Positions 33,885 through 41,122 of a stretch of 41,122 nt of DNA are shown here, piece by piece. The DNA comes from Alphaproteobacteria bacterium (GTDB taxonomy: Bacteria; Pseudomonadota; Alphaproteobacteria; RF32; CAG-239). Under the pieces are notes generated by a model. It was not told the DNA's origin, searched no databases, and saw only the letters and a program-made list of their open reading frames with translations. Position numbers and translations under genes: made by a program. Numbering within the stretch: the first letter of the stretch is position 1; the number at the start of each line of letters is the position of its first letter. The stretch is from NCBI GenBank assembly GCA_016283295.1, contig JAEEMQ010000014.1:1-41122 (forward strand), in the 5' to 3' direction.

Positions 33885-34097
33885 TTATTCGGCAGCGCAA
33901 GCGCAATCTGCGGTGTTATAATCCAGATGCGATACGGCCTTTTCTTCGGTAAAGCACTTACGGGAGTAATATTCTGACTTTTTACCTTTATTGAATTCGG
34001 AAACCGGACGATGATAACCCATCACGCGCGTCCAAATTTCACACGGTTGGCGTTCGGCGTCGGTTAAAGCAATATCATTAAAGTTGATAACAGTCAT
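33885..34097 (-). CDS. Stand-alone small protein resembling the glycyl-radical end of anaerobic ribonucleotide reductase
   Basis: A complete 70-residue gene with its own AGGAGA site and terminator. The core, TRVMGYHRPVSEFNKGKKSE, matches the C-terminal part of class III ribonucleotide reductase NrdD around its radical glycine (RVCGYLG...RPFNAGKQEE in the Escherichia coli enzyme): RV-x-GY, RPV, FN-x-GK and E are all kept. Cys residues are at 19, 48, 66 and 68, the last pair as CAC near the end. It lacks the catalytic barrel. Two NrdR boxes 31 bp apart sit on its promoter. By analogy with YfiD/GrcA it could supply a replacement radical domain; it could also be one half of a split NrdD. Function inferred. 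Confidence 0.75.
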   Translation of the reverse strand: MTVINFNDIALTDAERQPCEIWTRVMGYHRPVSEFNKGKKSEYYSRKCFTEEKAVSHLDYNTADCACAAE

Positions 34098-34146
34098 TTT
34101 TATTCTCCTTATTTAAGTGTTAACATTGTTTTGCTGATTCTGATGT

Positions 34147-34162
34147 ATACTATATATAGTGT
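34147..34162 (-). promoter_or_regulatory. NrdR box 1, overlapping the -10 region
   Basis: ATACTATATATAGTGT differs from the 16-bp NrdR consensus ACACWATATATWGTGT at one position. It overlaps the -10 hexamer TATAGT of the minus strand (34149-34154), so bound NrdR would block the polymerase. Confidence 0.85.
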
Positions 34163-34176
34163 TAACAAAAAGTAAA
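34149..34176 (-). promoter_or_regulatory. Promoter of the NrdD-like small gene
   Basis: On the minus strand TTTACT (34171-34176), 16 bases, TATAGT (34149-34154), about 50 bases before the ATG at 34097. It lies between and partly inside the two NrdR boxes. Confidence 0.6.
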
Positions 34177-34177
34177 T

Positions 34178-34193
34178 AAACAATATATAGTAT
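34178..34193 (-). promoter_or_regulatory. NrdR box 2, upstream of the -35 region
   Basis: AAACAATATATAGTAT matches the NrdR consensus at 14 of 16 positions, including the whole central CWATATATWG. Its start is 31 bp from the start of box 1, the spacing of three helical turns that paired NrdR sites usually show. Confidence 0.82.
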
Positions 34194-34393
34194 TTAATAT
34201 TTATGTGCATGAGTGAAAAATAATACTAAGATTCATATAGTTAGGAGAATAAAAAAATTTTATTTTTTTCGGGAGAGCAAATTTTCCGGAAGAGGCGAAT
34301 CGGGCGGATTTTTATTTTTATACGGCTCGGGGGCGATAATACGGGGCTGCCGGACGGATTCGGTTAATTTTGTAATATTTTAACCGCTGCAGA

Positions 34394-34422
34394 TTGCATT
34401 TGCAAAAATCGCTTCCTATATA
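34394..34422 (+). promoter_or_regulatory. Likely clpB promoter
   Basis: TTGCAT (34394-34399), 17 bases, TATATA (34417-34422). The AAGGAG site of clpB begins at 34432, so the leader is short. No clear heat-shock (sigma32) hexamers are seen. Confidence 0.35.
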
Positions 34423-34447
34423 CTTTGGTATAAGGAGTGTGAGAAAA

Positions 34448-36979
34448 ATGAATTTAGAAAAATATACAGACAGAAGTCGCGGCTTTTTGGAAGAAGCGCA
34501 AAAAACGGCGGTGCGGCACAATAACCCTTATCTGCTTCCGGCACACCTGCTTAAGGTAATGCTCGAAGACGAGGAGGGGATGGCAACGCACTTAATCGGG
34601 CAAGCCGGCGCCGATGTTAATGCGGTGCGGGCGGCGGTGGAGCAGGAGCTCGCCAAGCAACCGAGTGTTGAAGGGCAAAACGTGCAGCTTAACATGTCGC
34701 AGGATTTTATGCGAATGCTCGACTCGGCCGAACAAATGGCGCAGAAAGCCAAAGATGCCTTTGTCAGCGTCGAACGCTTATTGCAGGCGGCGCTGTTGCA
34801 AAAAAATTACGGAGTTGATCCGCAACGGCTTAATCAGGCAATAAATCAGTTGCGTCAGGGACGGACGGCCGATTCGGCCACGGCAGAGGATGGTTTTCAG
34901 GCTCTGAAACGCTTTGCCGTTGATTTTACCGAGCGGGCGGCACAGGGCAAGAACGACCCGATTGTCGGGCGTGATGAGGAAATCCGTCGCACCATTCAGG
35001 TATTGTCGCGGCGCACCAAAAACAACCCGATTCTCATCGGCGAGCCTGGTGTCGGTAAAACCGCCATTGTCGAGGGTTTGGCGCAACGTATTGTTAACGG
35101 CGATGTGCCGGATTCTTTGGCGCATAAGCGACTGATGGCGCTTGATATGGGCGCGCTGATTGCCGGTGCCAAGTTTCGCGGCGAGTTTGAGGAACGCTTA
35201 AAGTCGGTGTTGCAGGAAGTGCAGGCCGCCAACGGGCAGGTGATTTTGTTTATCGATGAAATGCATACGGTGGTCGGGGCCGGTGCGGCCGAGGGTTCGA
35301 TGGATGCATCTAACCTTTTGAAGCCGGCATTGGCGCGCGGCGAGTTGCATTGTATCGGGGCGACAACCTTGAAAGAATATCAAAAATACATTGAAAAAGA
35401 TGCGGCGTTTGCGCGGCGTTTTCAACCGGTGTATGTCGGCGAAACCGATGTGGAAGATACCGTTTCGATTTTGCGCGGCATTAAGGAAAAGTATGAATTG
35501 CACCACGGCGTGCGTATTGCCGATTCGGCTTTGGTGGCGGCGGCAGTGATGTCGAATCGCTATATTTCCGATCGTTTTCTGCCGGATAAAGCCATCGATT
35601 TGGTGGATGAGGCGGCGAGCAAGCTCAAAATGGCACTCGACTCCAAGCCGGAGGAACTTGATGAAATCGACCGCAAGCTGATTCAGCTTAAAATCGAGCG
35701 CGAGGCTTTGCGCAAAGAAACCGATGAGGCTTCGCAGGAGCGCTTGCAGAAGATTATGACTGATATTGCCGATTTGGAGAAGCAATCGGCGGAGAAAACC
35801 GAAGAATGGAACGCGCGCAAAAGCAGTTTGAACGAAACCAACGTTTTGCGCGAAAAGTTGGACAGCGCCCGTATTCAGATGGAGCAGGCGTTGCGCAACG
35901 GCGAATTTGAAAAAGCCGGCGAATTGCAATATAAGGAAATTCCGGACTTGGAAAAACGTCTGCAAAACATTCGCGAACAGAACAATATGCAGTCTTCGGT
36001 GGAAACGGTAACGCCGGATATGATTGCCTCGGTGGTTTCCAAATGGACCGGTATTCCGGTGGATAAACTGGTGGGGAGCGAACGCGATAAGTTGCTGAAT
36101 TTGGAAAATAATTTAGCATTGCGTGTAGTCGGACAAGACCATGCCTTGAAAGCGGTGGCCGATGCCGTACGTCGTTCGCGTGCCGGCTTAAAAGATCCGA
36201 ATCGGCCGATAGGTTCGTTTTTGTTCTTAGGTCCGACCGGTGTCGGCAAAACCGAGCTGGCAAAAGCTTTGGCCGAATTTTTGTTTGACGAGGACAATGC
36301 CTATATCCGGATTGATATGTCGGAATATATGGAAAAGCATTCGGTGGCGCGTTTAATCGGTGCTCCTCCGGGCTATGTCGGCTATGACGAAGGCGGAGTT
36401 TTGACCGAAGCGGTCAGACGTCGGCCTTATCAGGTGATTTTGTTTGATGAAGTGGAGAAGGCGCATCCGGACGTATTCAACCTGTTGTTGCAGGTATTGG
36501 ATGAAGGCCGCCTGACCGATGGTAAGGGGCGCACGGTTGACTTCAAAAACACCTTTATTATCCTGACGTCTAACCTGATTACCGAGCCGACCGAGGACTA
36601 TATGCCGATTTTGCGGCAGTATTTCAAGCCGGAGTTTTTGAACCGCTTGGATGAAATCTTGGTGTTTAATTCTCTTAAAAAAGAAGACATTCGCCGCATT
36701 TTGGATATTCAGATTGCGCGGTTGCAAAAGCGTTTGAGCGAGCGCCATATCACGATTGAACTTGATGACAAGGCGCATGATTGGTTCGCCGAAAACGGTT
36801 ACAGCCCGGAATTCGGGGCGCGGCCGTTGAAGCGCACAATTGTACAGGAACTGGAAAATCCGCTGTCGATTATGTTGCTTGACGGCGAAATCGGCGATGG
36901 AGCCACGGTAAAAGTGACAACAGATGCCGATAATCACATTGTGCTGAAAAACACGCATAAGGATATTAAGTATAATTAA
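34448..36979 (+). CDS. clpB: ATP-dependent disaggregase ClpB
   Basis: 843 residues from the ATG at 34448, with AAGGAG ten bases upstream; the open frame reaches back to 34394 without similarity. ClpB is a hexameric AAA+ machine that threads aggregated proteins together with DnaK. Order: N domain (1-145); first ATPase domain with [14 protein letters not shown] (about 197) and [13 protein letters not shown]; the coiled-coil middle domain (about 400-525) that marks ClpB; second ATPase domain with [14 protein letters not shown] (about 595) and [16 protein letters not shown]. All motifs are intact and the length is close to the usual 850-860. A bidirectional terminator follows. Confidence 0.97.
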   Translation: MNLEKYTDRSRGFLEEAQKTAVRHNNPYLLPAHLLKVMLEDEEGMATHLIGQAGADVNAVRAAVEQELAKQPSVEGQNVQLNMSQDFMRMLDSAEQMAQKAKDAFVSVERLLQAALLQKNYGVDPQRLNQAINQLRQGRTADSATAEDGFQALKRFAVDFTERAAQGKNDPIVGRDEEIRRTIQVLSRRTKNNPILIGEPGVGKTAIVEGLAQRIVNGDVPDSLAHKRLMALDMGALIAGAKFRGEFEERLKSVLQEVQAANGQVILFIDEMHTVVGAGAAEGSMDASNLLKPALARGELHCIGATTLKEYQKYIEKDAAFARRFQPVYVGETDVEDTVSILRGIKEKYELHHGVRIADSALVAAAVMSNRYISDRFLPDKAIDLVDEAASKLKMALDSKPEELDEIDRKLIQLKIEREALRKETDEASQERLQKIMTDIADLEKQSAEKTEEWNARKSSLNETNVLREKLDSARIQMEQALRNGEFEKAGELQYKEIPDLEKRLQNIREQNNMQSSVETVTPDMIASVVSKWTGIPVDKLVGSERDKLLNLENNLALRVVGQDHALKAVADAVRRSRAGLKDPNRPIGSFLFLGPTGVGKTELAKALAEFLFDEDNAYIRIDMSEYMEKHSVARLIGAPPGYVGYDEGGVLTEAVRRRPYQVILFDEVEKAHPDVFNLLLQVLDEGRLTDGKGRTVDFKNTFIILTSNLITEPTEDYMPILRQYFKPEFLNRLDEILVFNSLKKEDIRRILDIQIARLQKRLSERHITIELDDKAHDWFAENGYSPEFGARPLKRTIVQELENPLSIMLLDGEIGDGATVKVTTDADNHIVLKNTHKDIKYN

Positions 36980-36993
36980 GCGTGTTGCCATAA

Positions 36994-37029
36994 TAAAAAA
37001 GGCGGGAGAATAAATCTTCCGCCTTTTTT
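36994..37029. terminator. Bidirectional terminator between clpB and the 228-aa gene
   Basis: AAAAAAGGCGGGAG, loop AATAAAT, CTTCCGCCTTTTTT (one G-T wobble), serving both convergent genes. Confidence 0.85.
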
Positions 37030-37044
37030 GTGGAACAGAATGCC

Positions 37045-37731
37045 TCAGCGAGACATTTTATTGCCTATCATTTGGTTCATCATGGCCTTCTGTTGATCTC
37101 TCTGGGCCAATGCTTTAGAAAAGGCGGAATCCGGATTGCCGTATTCTTTATTGGCGGAGATAACAGCCTCTTCAATATGCGGGTCGTTCATCTTTAAAAC
37201 CTGTCCGTCCGGCATCATGGCATAAAAACTGAGATTGCCTTTTTCATCAACCACGCCGCTCATCTTTACCGAATCTGGCAACAAAACCGCTACGCCGTTA
37301 TCGCCACAAACAATCGAGGAGCTTCCGTCGTTTTGCGGCATTTTCAAATCTCCGGTCAGACCCATAGCTTCCGCTTGTCCGAAAAGATAAGGGTCAAAGT
37401 CTTTGGTGCCGCCGGTATTGACCGTGTCGATACTTTGTACTTCAACGGTGTTACCGTGAGCGTGATCCACAAACTCATCGTATGCCGTATCCAATTTTTG
37501 CTGATACGCGGCATGGTCGTCGATAATCTGTTGCTTAGTCTCGTCATATCTGTCTTGTACGTTATCCGCAAACGATTCGTTACCGGCCTTAGCTTCGTTG
37601 CTGAACGAATCCATCTCGGCGTTTATATCGGCATTATTTGCACTGAAGTCCTGGTTGACCGTATTGACAAAGCTTTGATAATCATTACCCATTCTGGATT
37701 TAAGTTTATCACGCAAAGGTTCTTTTCCCAT
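37045..37731 (-). CDS. Hypothetical protein, 228 residues
   Basis: A soluble protein with a long, charged helical N-terminal half (residues 1-95, for example RYDETKQQIIDDHAAYQQKL), then a more compact, possibly beta-rich segment (IVCGDNGVAVLLPDSVKMSG, LSFYAMMPDGQVLKM), and a helical Gln/Met-rich end. I recognise no family. It is a single-gene unit with a strong promoter, an AAGGAG site and a terminator shared with clpB, so it is certainly expressed in its own right. Confidence 0.65.
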   Translation of the reverse strand: MGKEPLRDKLKSRMGNDYQSFVNTVNQDFSANNADINAEMDSFSNEAKAGNESFADNVQDRYDETKQQIIDDHAAYQQKLDTAYDEFVDHAHGNTVEVQSIDTVNTGGTKDFDPYLFGQAEAMGLTGDLKMPQNDGSSSIVCGDNGVAVLLPDSVKMSGVVDEKGNLSFYAMMPDGQVLKMNDPHIEEAVISANKEYGNPDSAFSKALAQRDQQKAMMNQMIGNKMSR

Positions 37732-37763
37732 AGATTTACTCCTTATTTTCTGTTAATACGGTC

Positions 37764-37792
37764 ATGATACAGCACTTTGGATATTTTGTCAA
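37764..37792 (-). promoter_or_regulatory. Strong promoter of the 228-aa gene
   Basis: On the minus strand a perfect TTGACA (37787-37792), 17 bases, TATCAT (37764-37769), 33 bases before the ATG. Confidence 0.7.
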
Positions 37793-37841
37793 GTTTTGTT
37801 TCTCGTTTTATTAAAAGTGCGATAAATAATGTTCGGCTCTC

Positions 37842-38633
37842 TTAGAATTTATTTTTATCGATTTCCTTGAAGTAGGCTACCGTTTCGCTTTCGAGCTTGA
37901 CGGTGGCGGCATCGTCGCAGGCGATAATGGCGTGCGGATGTTGCTGCAATATGCTTATCGGCCAAGCGTGAGTTATACCTCCTTCAATAGCATTTTTGAG
38001 CGCATTGGCTTTTTCGGCACCGGTCGCCATAATCATCACTTCTTCGGCATCCATCATGGTAGAAATACCGATGGTCAGCACCAGCGGCGGCACCTTGGAA
38101 ATGTCGTTGTCAAAAAAGCGGGAGTTGGCTTTTAAGGTACTCGGAGTCAGCATTTTGGCACGGGTACGGGAACACAGCGAAGAATACGGCTCGTTAAAGG
38201 CAATATGGCCGTCAACGCCGACACCGCCGATAAACAGATTGACCCCGCCGTATTTTTTGATATTGGCTTCATAAGCGGCACATTCTTTGGCATAATCTTT
38301 GGTCAGGCCGTCCAAAAAATAAACGTGTTCTTTTTTGATGTTGATGTATTTGAGGAATTTATCCCATAAATAATATTGAAAACCGTGCTCGTCGCCGGCA
38401 CCGATGCCGATATATTCGCCCATGCCGAAAAATACGACGTTTTCAAACGAAACTTTGCCTTCTTTATAATATTGCGCCAGATGTTTGAACATACCGAGCG
38501 GGGTTGAGCCCGACGGCAGACCCAGCACAAACAGCCGCTTCGGCGAAGGATGATGCTTGTTGATGCGATAGACCACATAATCGGCGGCCCAACGTGAAAG
38601 TTCTTCATAATCTTTTTTGATGACAACACGCAT
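37842..38633 (-). CDS. nagB: Glucosamine-6-phosphate deaminase-like protein with altered catalytic residue
   Basis: A 263-residue NagB by every global feature: GLPSGSTPLG, GGVGVDGHIAFNEP, SRTR, ANSRFFDND, LTIGISTMMDAEEVMI and HPHAIIACD. NagB converts glucosamine-6-phosphate to fructose-6-phosphate and ammonia. The numbering matches Escherichia coli NagB exactly up to residue 148, and Asp141, His143 and Glu148 are present. However, the motif FNMDEYVG reads FGMGEYIG: Gly70 for Asn and Gly72 for Asp72, the base that abstracts the substrate proton. The codon (38418-38420) is unambiguous. Either the activity is lost or changed, or another residue takes over. AAGGAG precedes the ATG. Third gene of the MORN-slyX-nagB operon, 14 bp after slyX. 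Confidence 0.88.
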   Translation of the reverse strand: MRVVIKKDYEELSRWAADYVVYRINKHHPSPKRLFVLGLPSGSTPLGMFKHLAQYYKEGKVSFENVVFFGMGEYIGIGAGDEHGFQYYLWDKFLKYINIKKEHVYFLDGLTKDYAKECAAYEANIKKYGGVNLFIGGVGVDGHIAFNEPYSSLCSRTRAKMLTPSTLKANSRFFDNDISKVPPLVLTIGISTMMDAEEVMIMATGAEKANALKNAIEGGITHAWPISILQQHPHAIIACDDAATVKLESETVAYFKEIDKNKF

Positions 38634-38647
38634 TTTGATTCTCCTTA

Positions 38648-38857
38648 TTAATAGTGCGGCGGCGGGGTTTCTTCGGCCAAAGGCTTAACCACATCCTGGT
38701 TGATATTATTTTTCAGCCACTCGTTTTGTTTTTGCAAATGGCTGATTATTTTGCCCTGTTTAATCAGCATTTCGCTCAAATCGTCGATGGCTTTCTGTTG
38801 ATTATCGAGAGCCATTTCAATAGCAACAAGGCGTTCCGTTATTTCTTGTTCGCTCAT
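38648..38857 (-). CDS. slyX: SlyX family protein
   Basis: A 69-residue coiled-coil protein (ERLVAIEMALDNQQKAIDDL ... ISHLQKQNEWL) that ends in the SlyX hallmark PPPHY. The role of SlyX is not established. Its ATG overlaps the stop codon of the preceding MORN-repeat gene (TAATG), so the two are translationally coupled; nagB follows after 14 bp. Confidence 0.88.
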   Translation of the reverse strand: MSEQEITERLVAIEMALDNQQKAIDDLSEMLIKQGKIISHLQKQNEWLKNNINQDVVKPLAEETPPPHY

Positions 38858-41034
38858 TATTTTTTCTCCGGGTTGGAAACAGACATTTTGTTGATGTATT
38901 CGGAAAGTTTATCTTCGCCGATTATGCCGATGTTTAAGGTTTTGAGGCGGTTGACAAGGTGTATTCTTTCGGCTTCGGAAAGTTCTTCTTTGTTGCCGTC
39001 GGCATCGGTACGCGTGAATTTTATGCCGTAGCCGTCCTCGGATACTTCCAAAGTGACGCGGCCGTTCTCATCGTATTCGCGATACTCGTTGCCGGACCAA
39101 GCACCGTTTTTGAGCATTTTCTCGGTTTTTTTATTGCCGTTGGGATAATACGTCGTCAGCAACCCGTTGATTTTATCGTTTTTGTAAAACATGGTAAAAG
39201 CGGTTTTGCCGTCTTCGTAATATCCGGTTACTTTGCCGTCGGCGACACCGTTGACGAAAGGTACTTGCATCAAGAGTTTTCCGTTGTCGTAATAGGTGGA
39301 AATCACGCCGTCTATCACTCCTTTGTCATACTTGGTTTGCGTAATGACACCGCCTTTTTCGTTATATTCTTTGTAAATGCCGTTATAAACGCCGTCCGCC
39401 ATGGTTGTTTCAATATGAATATTGCCGCTTTGCGGATAATAGGTTTTCAGCGGTCCGCTCGGTTCGCCTTTAACGTAATTAAGCTCGGCCTGCAGCGAAC
39501 CGTCCGGATTATAAACCGTAAGTTTTCCTGTCAGATTTTCCTTTACCGCTCTGCCGTCGGCATCATAATAAAGCTCTGAAGGCTGTTTGCCGGCGGTAGG
39601 GGTTTCCAAATTATATTTAACGTTGCCGGAAGGATAATAGCCGGTAACTTTTCCCTGATAAACACCGTCGCTGTACGCCACTTCCTGCATAATGTTGCCG
39701 GATTTATCCAAATCTTCAATAATTCCCGATATTTTGCCGTCGCGATACGGGATAATCGTGCCGACCTGCTTGCCGCCCTTTTGATAAAGACGCGCCGTGC
39801 CGTTGACGATATTTTCAAGGTATTGTGCCTCAAAAATTTTCATGCCGTTGCTGTCGTAGTTGACCACAAAATTGCTGAGTTGTCCGTCGGAGAAAACCAT
39901 GGTGCGTTTGATTTTGCCGTTTTCGTAATATTCGGTGGCCGGTCCGTCCGGTTTGCCGTCGCGATACAAATAATCGTGTTTCGGACGGCCGTTTTTATAA
40001 TATTCCATCTCATGGCCTTCAATCAGCCCGTCGACAAATTCTGCCTCGGCCATTCTTTCGCCGGTTTCGTAATAACGCACGGTTTTGCCGTTGATTTTAC
40101 CGTCTTGATACGGAATTACTGCATAAGGTTTGCCGTTGGGATAATTGAGGGTGAGCGGGCCGTTGACAATATCGTTGACATAGGTGGCCGAAGTCAGCAA
40201 AACGCCTTTGTCGTTGAATTTTTTATATTCTCCCTGTTTAATGCCATCGACAAAGTTGTATTGTTCTCTGACTTTGCCGTTGGGCCAATAGGTGGTGGCA
40301 ACGCCGTTTATTTTGCCTTTTTGATATTCGGCGCTGGCGAGCAATACACCCTGTTCGCTGTAAGTGCGTTGCGGGCCGTCCAACACGTCGTTTATATATT
40401 GCGAAGTTTGGAACAACTCGCCGTTTTCATAAAAGAGTTGCTCCAAGCCGTCTTCTTTGCCGTGAGAAAATGAGGTTTCGCGGCGAATCTTGCGGTTTTC
40501 GTAAAATTCCTGCATTTTGCCGTGCAGCCGGCCGTCTTCGTCAAAATAAAACTCGGCCTTTACTTTGCCGCTCGGGTAATAAGCGATTTCTTTTTCATGC
40601 TGTTTGTTGTTGACAAAGGTGGTTTCGCTGACCAAAATGCCGTTCTTGTCATAAGATTTGGCCGGTCCGTTCAGCATATCGTCGACATAGGTGTAGGTTT
40701 TTTCGAGCTGGCCGTTTTTGTAATAAGTTTTGGTTTCGCCCTCGCGTTTGCCGTGCACATAGTTTACTTCGGAATGCAACGAGCCGTCGGCATAATAGTA
40801 AAAAGCCTTGCCCTGGCGTTCTCCGTTAACATAATTGGTCTCGCTGCGAACCGCACCGTTGGAAAAATAGGTTTTCTCCAAGCCGTCGGTATGTTTGACG
40901 GTATAGCTGTTATTTACATCCACGGCTTCTTTTTGCAGTTGTTCGTGGTCAATTCGCGGATGCCAATCCGTTTTTACGACAATGAAAAACACCGCCATAA
41001 CGGCTATCAATGTAAGCAGACGACCTTTGTTCAT
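38857..41034 (-). CDS. Membrane-anchored protein of about 25 MORN-type repeats
   Basis: A 725-residue protein. A single N-terminal hydrophobic segment (residues 5-20, LLTLIAVMAVFFIVV) acts as anchor or uncleaved signal; the rest is probably periplasmic. From about residue 51 to 675 it consists of about 25 units of 24 residues, of the form GPATEYYENGKIKRTMVFSDG, with the core YY-NGK and Y-x-x-G-x-x-x-G of MORN_2 (YwqK-type) repeats. A short charged C-terminal part follows. Such repeats form beta-hairpin solenoids that bind proteins, lipids or glycans. GGAG precedes the ATG; a promoter (41071-41099) lies upstream. First gene of the operon with slyX and nagB. Partner unknown. Confidence 0.85.
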   Translation of the reverse strand: MNKGRLLTLIAVMAVFFIVVKTDWHPRIDHEQLQKEAVDVNNSYTVKHTDGLEKTYFSNGAVRSETNYVNGERQGKAFYYYADGSLHSEVNYVHGKREGETKTYYKNGQLEKTYTYVDDMLNGPAKSYDKNGILVSETTFVNNKQHEKEIAYYPSGKVKAEFYFDEDGRLHGKMQEFYENRKIRRETSFSHGKEDGLEQLFYENGELFQTSQYINDVLDGPQRTYSEQGVLLASAEYQKGKINGVATTYWPNGKVREQYNFVDGIKQGEYKKFNDKGVLLTSATYVNDIVNGPLTLNYPNGKPYAVIPYQDGKINGKTVRYYETGERMAEAEFVDGLIEGHEMEYYKNGRPKHDYLYRDGKPDGPATEYYENGKIKRTMVFSDGQLSNFVVNYDSNGMKIFEAQYLENIVNGTARLYQKGGKQVGTIIPYRDGKISGIIEDLDKSGNIMQEVAYSDGVYQGKVTGYYPSGNVKYNLETPTAGKQPSELYYDADGRAVKENLTGKLTVYNPDGSLQAELNYVKGEPSGPLKTYYPQSGNIHIETTMADGVYNGIYKEYNEKGGVITQTKYDKGVIDGVISTYYDNGKLLMQVPFVNGVADGKVTGYYEDGKTAFTMFYKNDKINGLLTTYYPNGNKKTEKMLKNGAWSGNEYREYDENGRVTLEVSEDGYGIKFTRTDADGNKEELSEAERIHLVNRLKTLNIGIIGEDKLSEYINKMSVSNPEKK

Positions 41035-41070
41035 AATTTTTTCTCCGTTGCGAGTAATCGGTTTGTGATG

Positions 41071-41099
41071 AAGTTAGCACGAATTTTTATATTCTTCAA
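41071..41099 (-). promoter_or_regulatory. Promoter-like hexamers of the MORN-slyX-nagB operon
   Basis: On the minus strand TTGAAG (41094-41099), 17 bases, TAACTT (41071-41076), about 36 bases before the ATG at 41034. Hexamer matches are moderate. Confidence 0.4.
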
Positions 41100-41122
41100 G
41101 CGCTTTGATGTAAATTAACAGC

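Larger units (their letters stand above)
34098..34447. other. Intergenic region between the NrdD-like gene and clpB
   Basis: Contains the promoter and NrdR boxes of the minus-strand gene (34147-34193), a direct repeat AGTGTTAACA (34116-34125 and 34158-34167, 42 bp apart), an AT-rich stretch around 34240-34270, and the likely clpB promoter near 34394-34422. No gene is visible in 34200-34390. Confidence 0.6.

Noticed and set aside
33885..34097. The idea that the NrdD-like gene is only a broken remnant
   Set aside because: It has its own start codon with a strong ribosome site, an NrdR-controlled promoter and a terminator, and no nrdD remnant precedes it.

Overview
The window reads as chromosomal DNA of an Alphaproteobacterium. 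Evidence: a short HPr kinase/phosphorylase next to tsaE, a BamF/DUF3035-type lipoprotein after lspA, a paired M16 peptidase locus, MlaE-MlaF next to radA, and a DUF4381/BatA/BatB/BatD operon. Base composition is moderate, most genes have AGGAG-type ribosome binding sites, and many intergenic regions contain good sigma70-like promoters. The lineage could be an uncultured host-associated (gut-type) one, but that is inference.

Layout. 1-2292: glycosyltransferase and membrane acyltransferase, probably surface polysaccharide or LPS decoration. 2293-2998: no gene except tRNA-Asp (minus strand), behind which pieces of the tRNA 3' end, hairpins and terminators are duplicated. 3176-5083: M23 murein endopeptidase. 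5175-11564: DUF4381, BatA, a BatB/BatC-like fusion, BatD and a degenerate nuclease-like membrane protein. 11565-16367: tsaE, hprK, mlaE, mlaF, radA, cvpA. 16524-23435: lspA, bamF-like, two M16 proteins (one active, one degenerate), pgi, mutL. 23436-24118: strong terminator, a MITE-like element and a repeat shared with the 2.4 kb region. 24119-27193: three tandem paralogues made of 21-residue leucine-rich-type repeats (4, 7 and 12 copies) behind an operator-like palindrome. 27303-29547: three orphan genes lacking Shine-Dalgarno sequences, two with Bacteroidota-like character. 29897-34097 (minus): gpsA, a 121-aa orphan, a 780-aa protein with an HNH-like motif, and a 70-aa stand-alone protein resembling the glycyl-radical end of anaerobic ribonucleotide reductase. 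34448-36979: clpB. 37045-41034 (minus): a 228-aa orphan, then the operon MORN-repeat protein, slyX, nagB.

The housekeeping blocks cover envelope biogenesis, lipoprotein maturation, tRNA modification, DNA repair and sugar phosphate metabolism. The most unusual points are: the 70-aa NrdD-like gene under a promoter flanked by two NrdR boxes 31 bp apart; a NagB that keeps D141, H143 and E148 but has glycine at the catalytic Asp72 position; the LRR cluster; and the tRNA-Asp-derived repeats. All family assignments were made by eye from motifs, without a database search.
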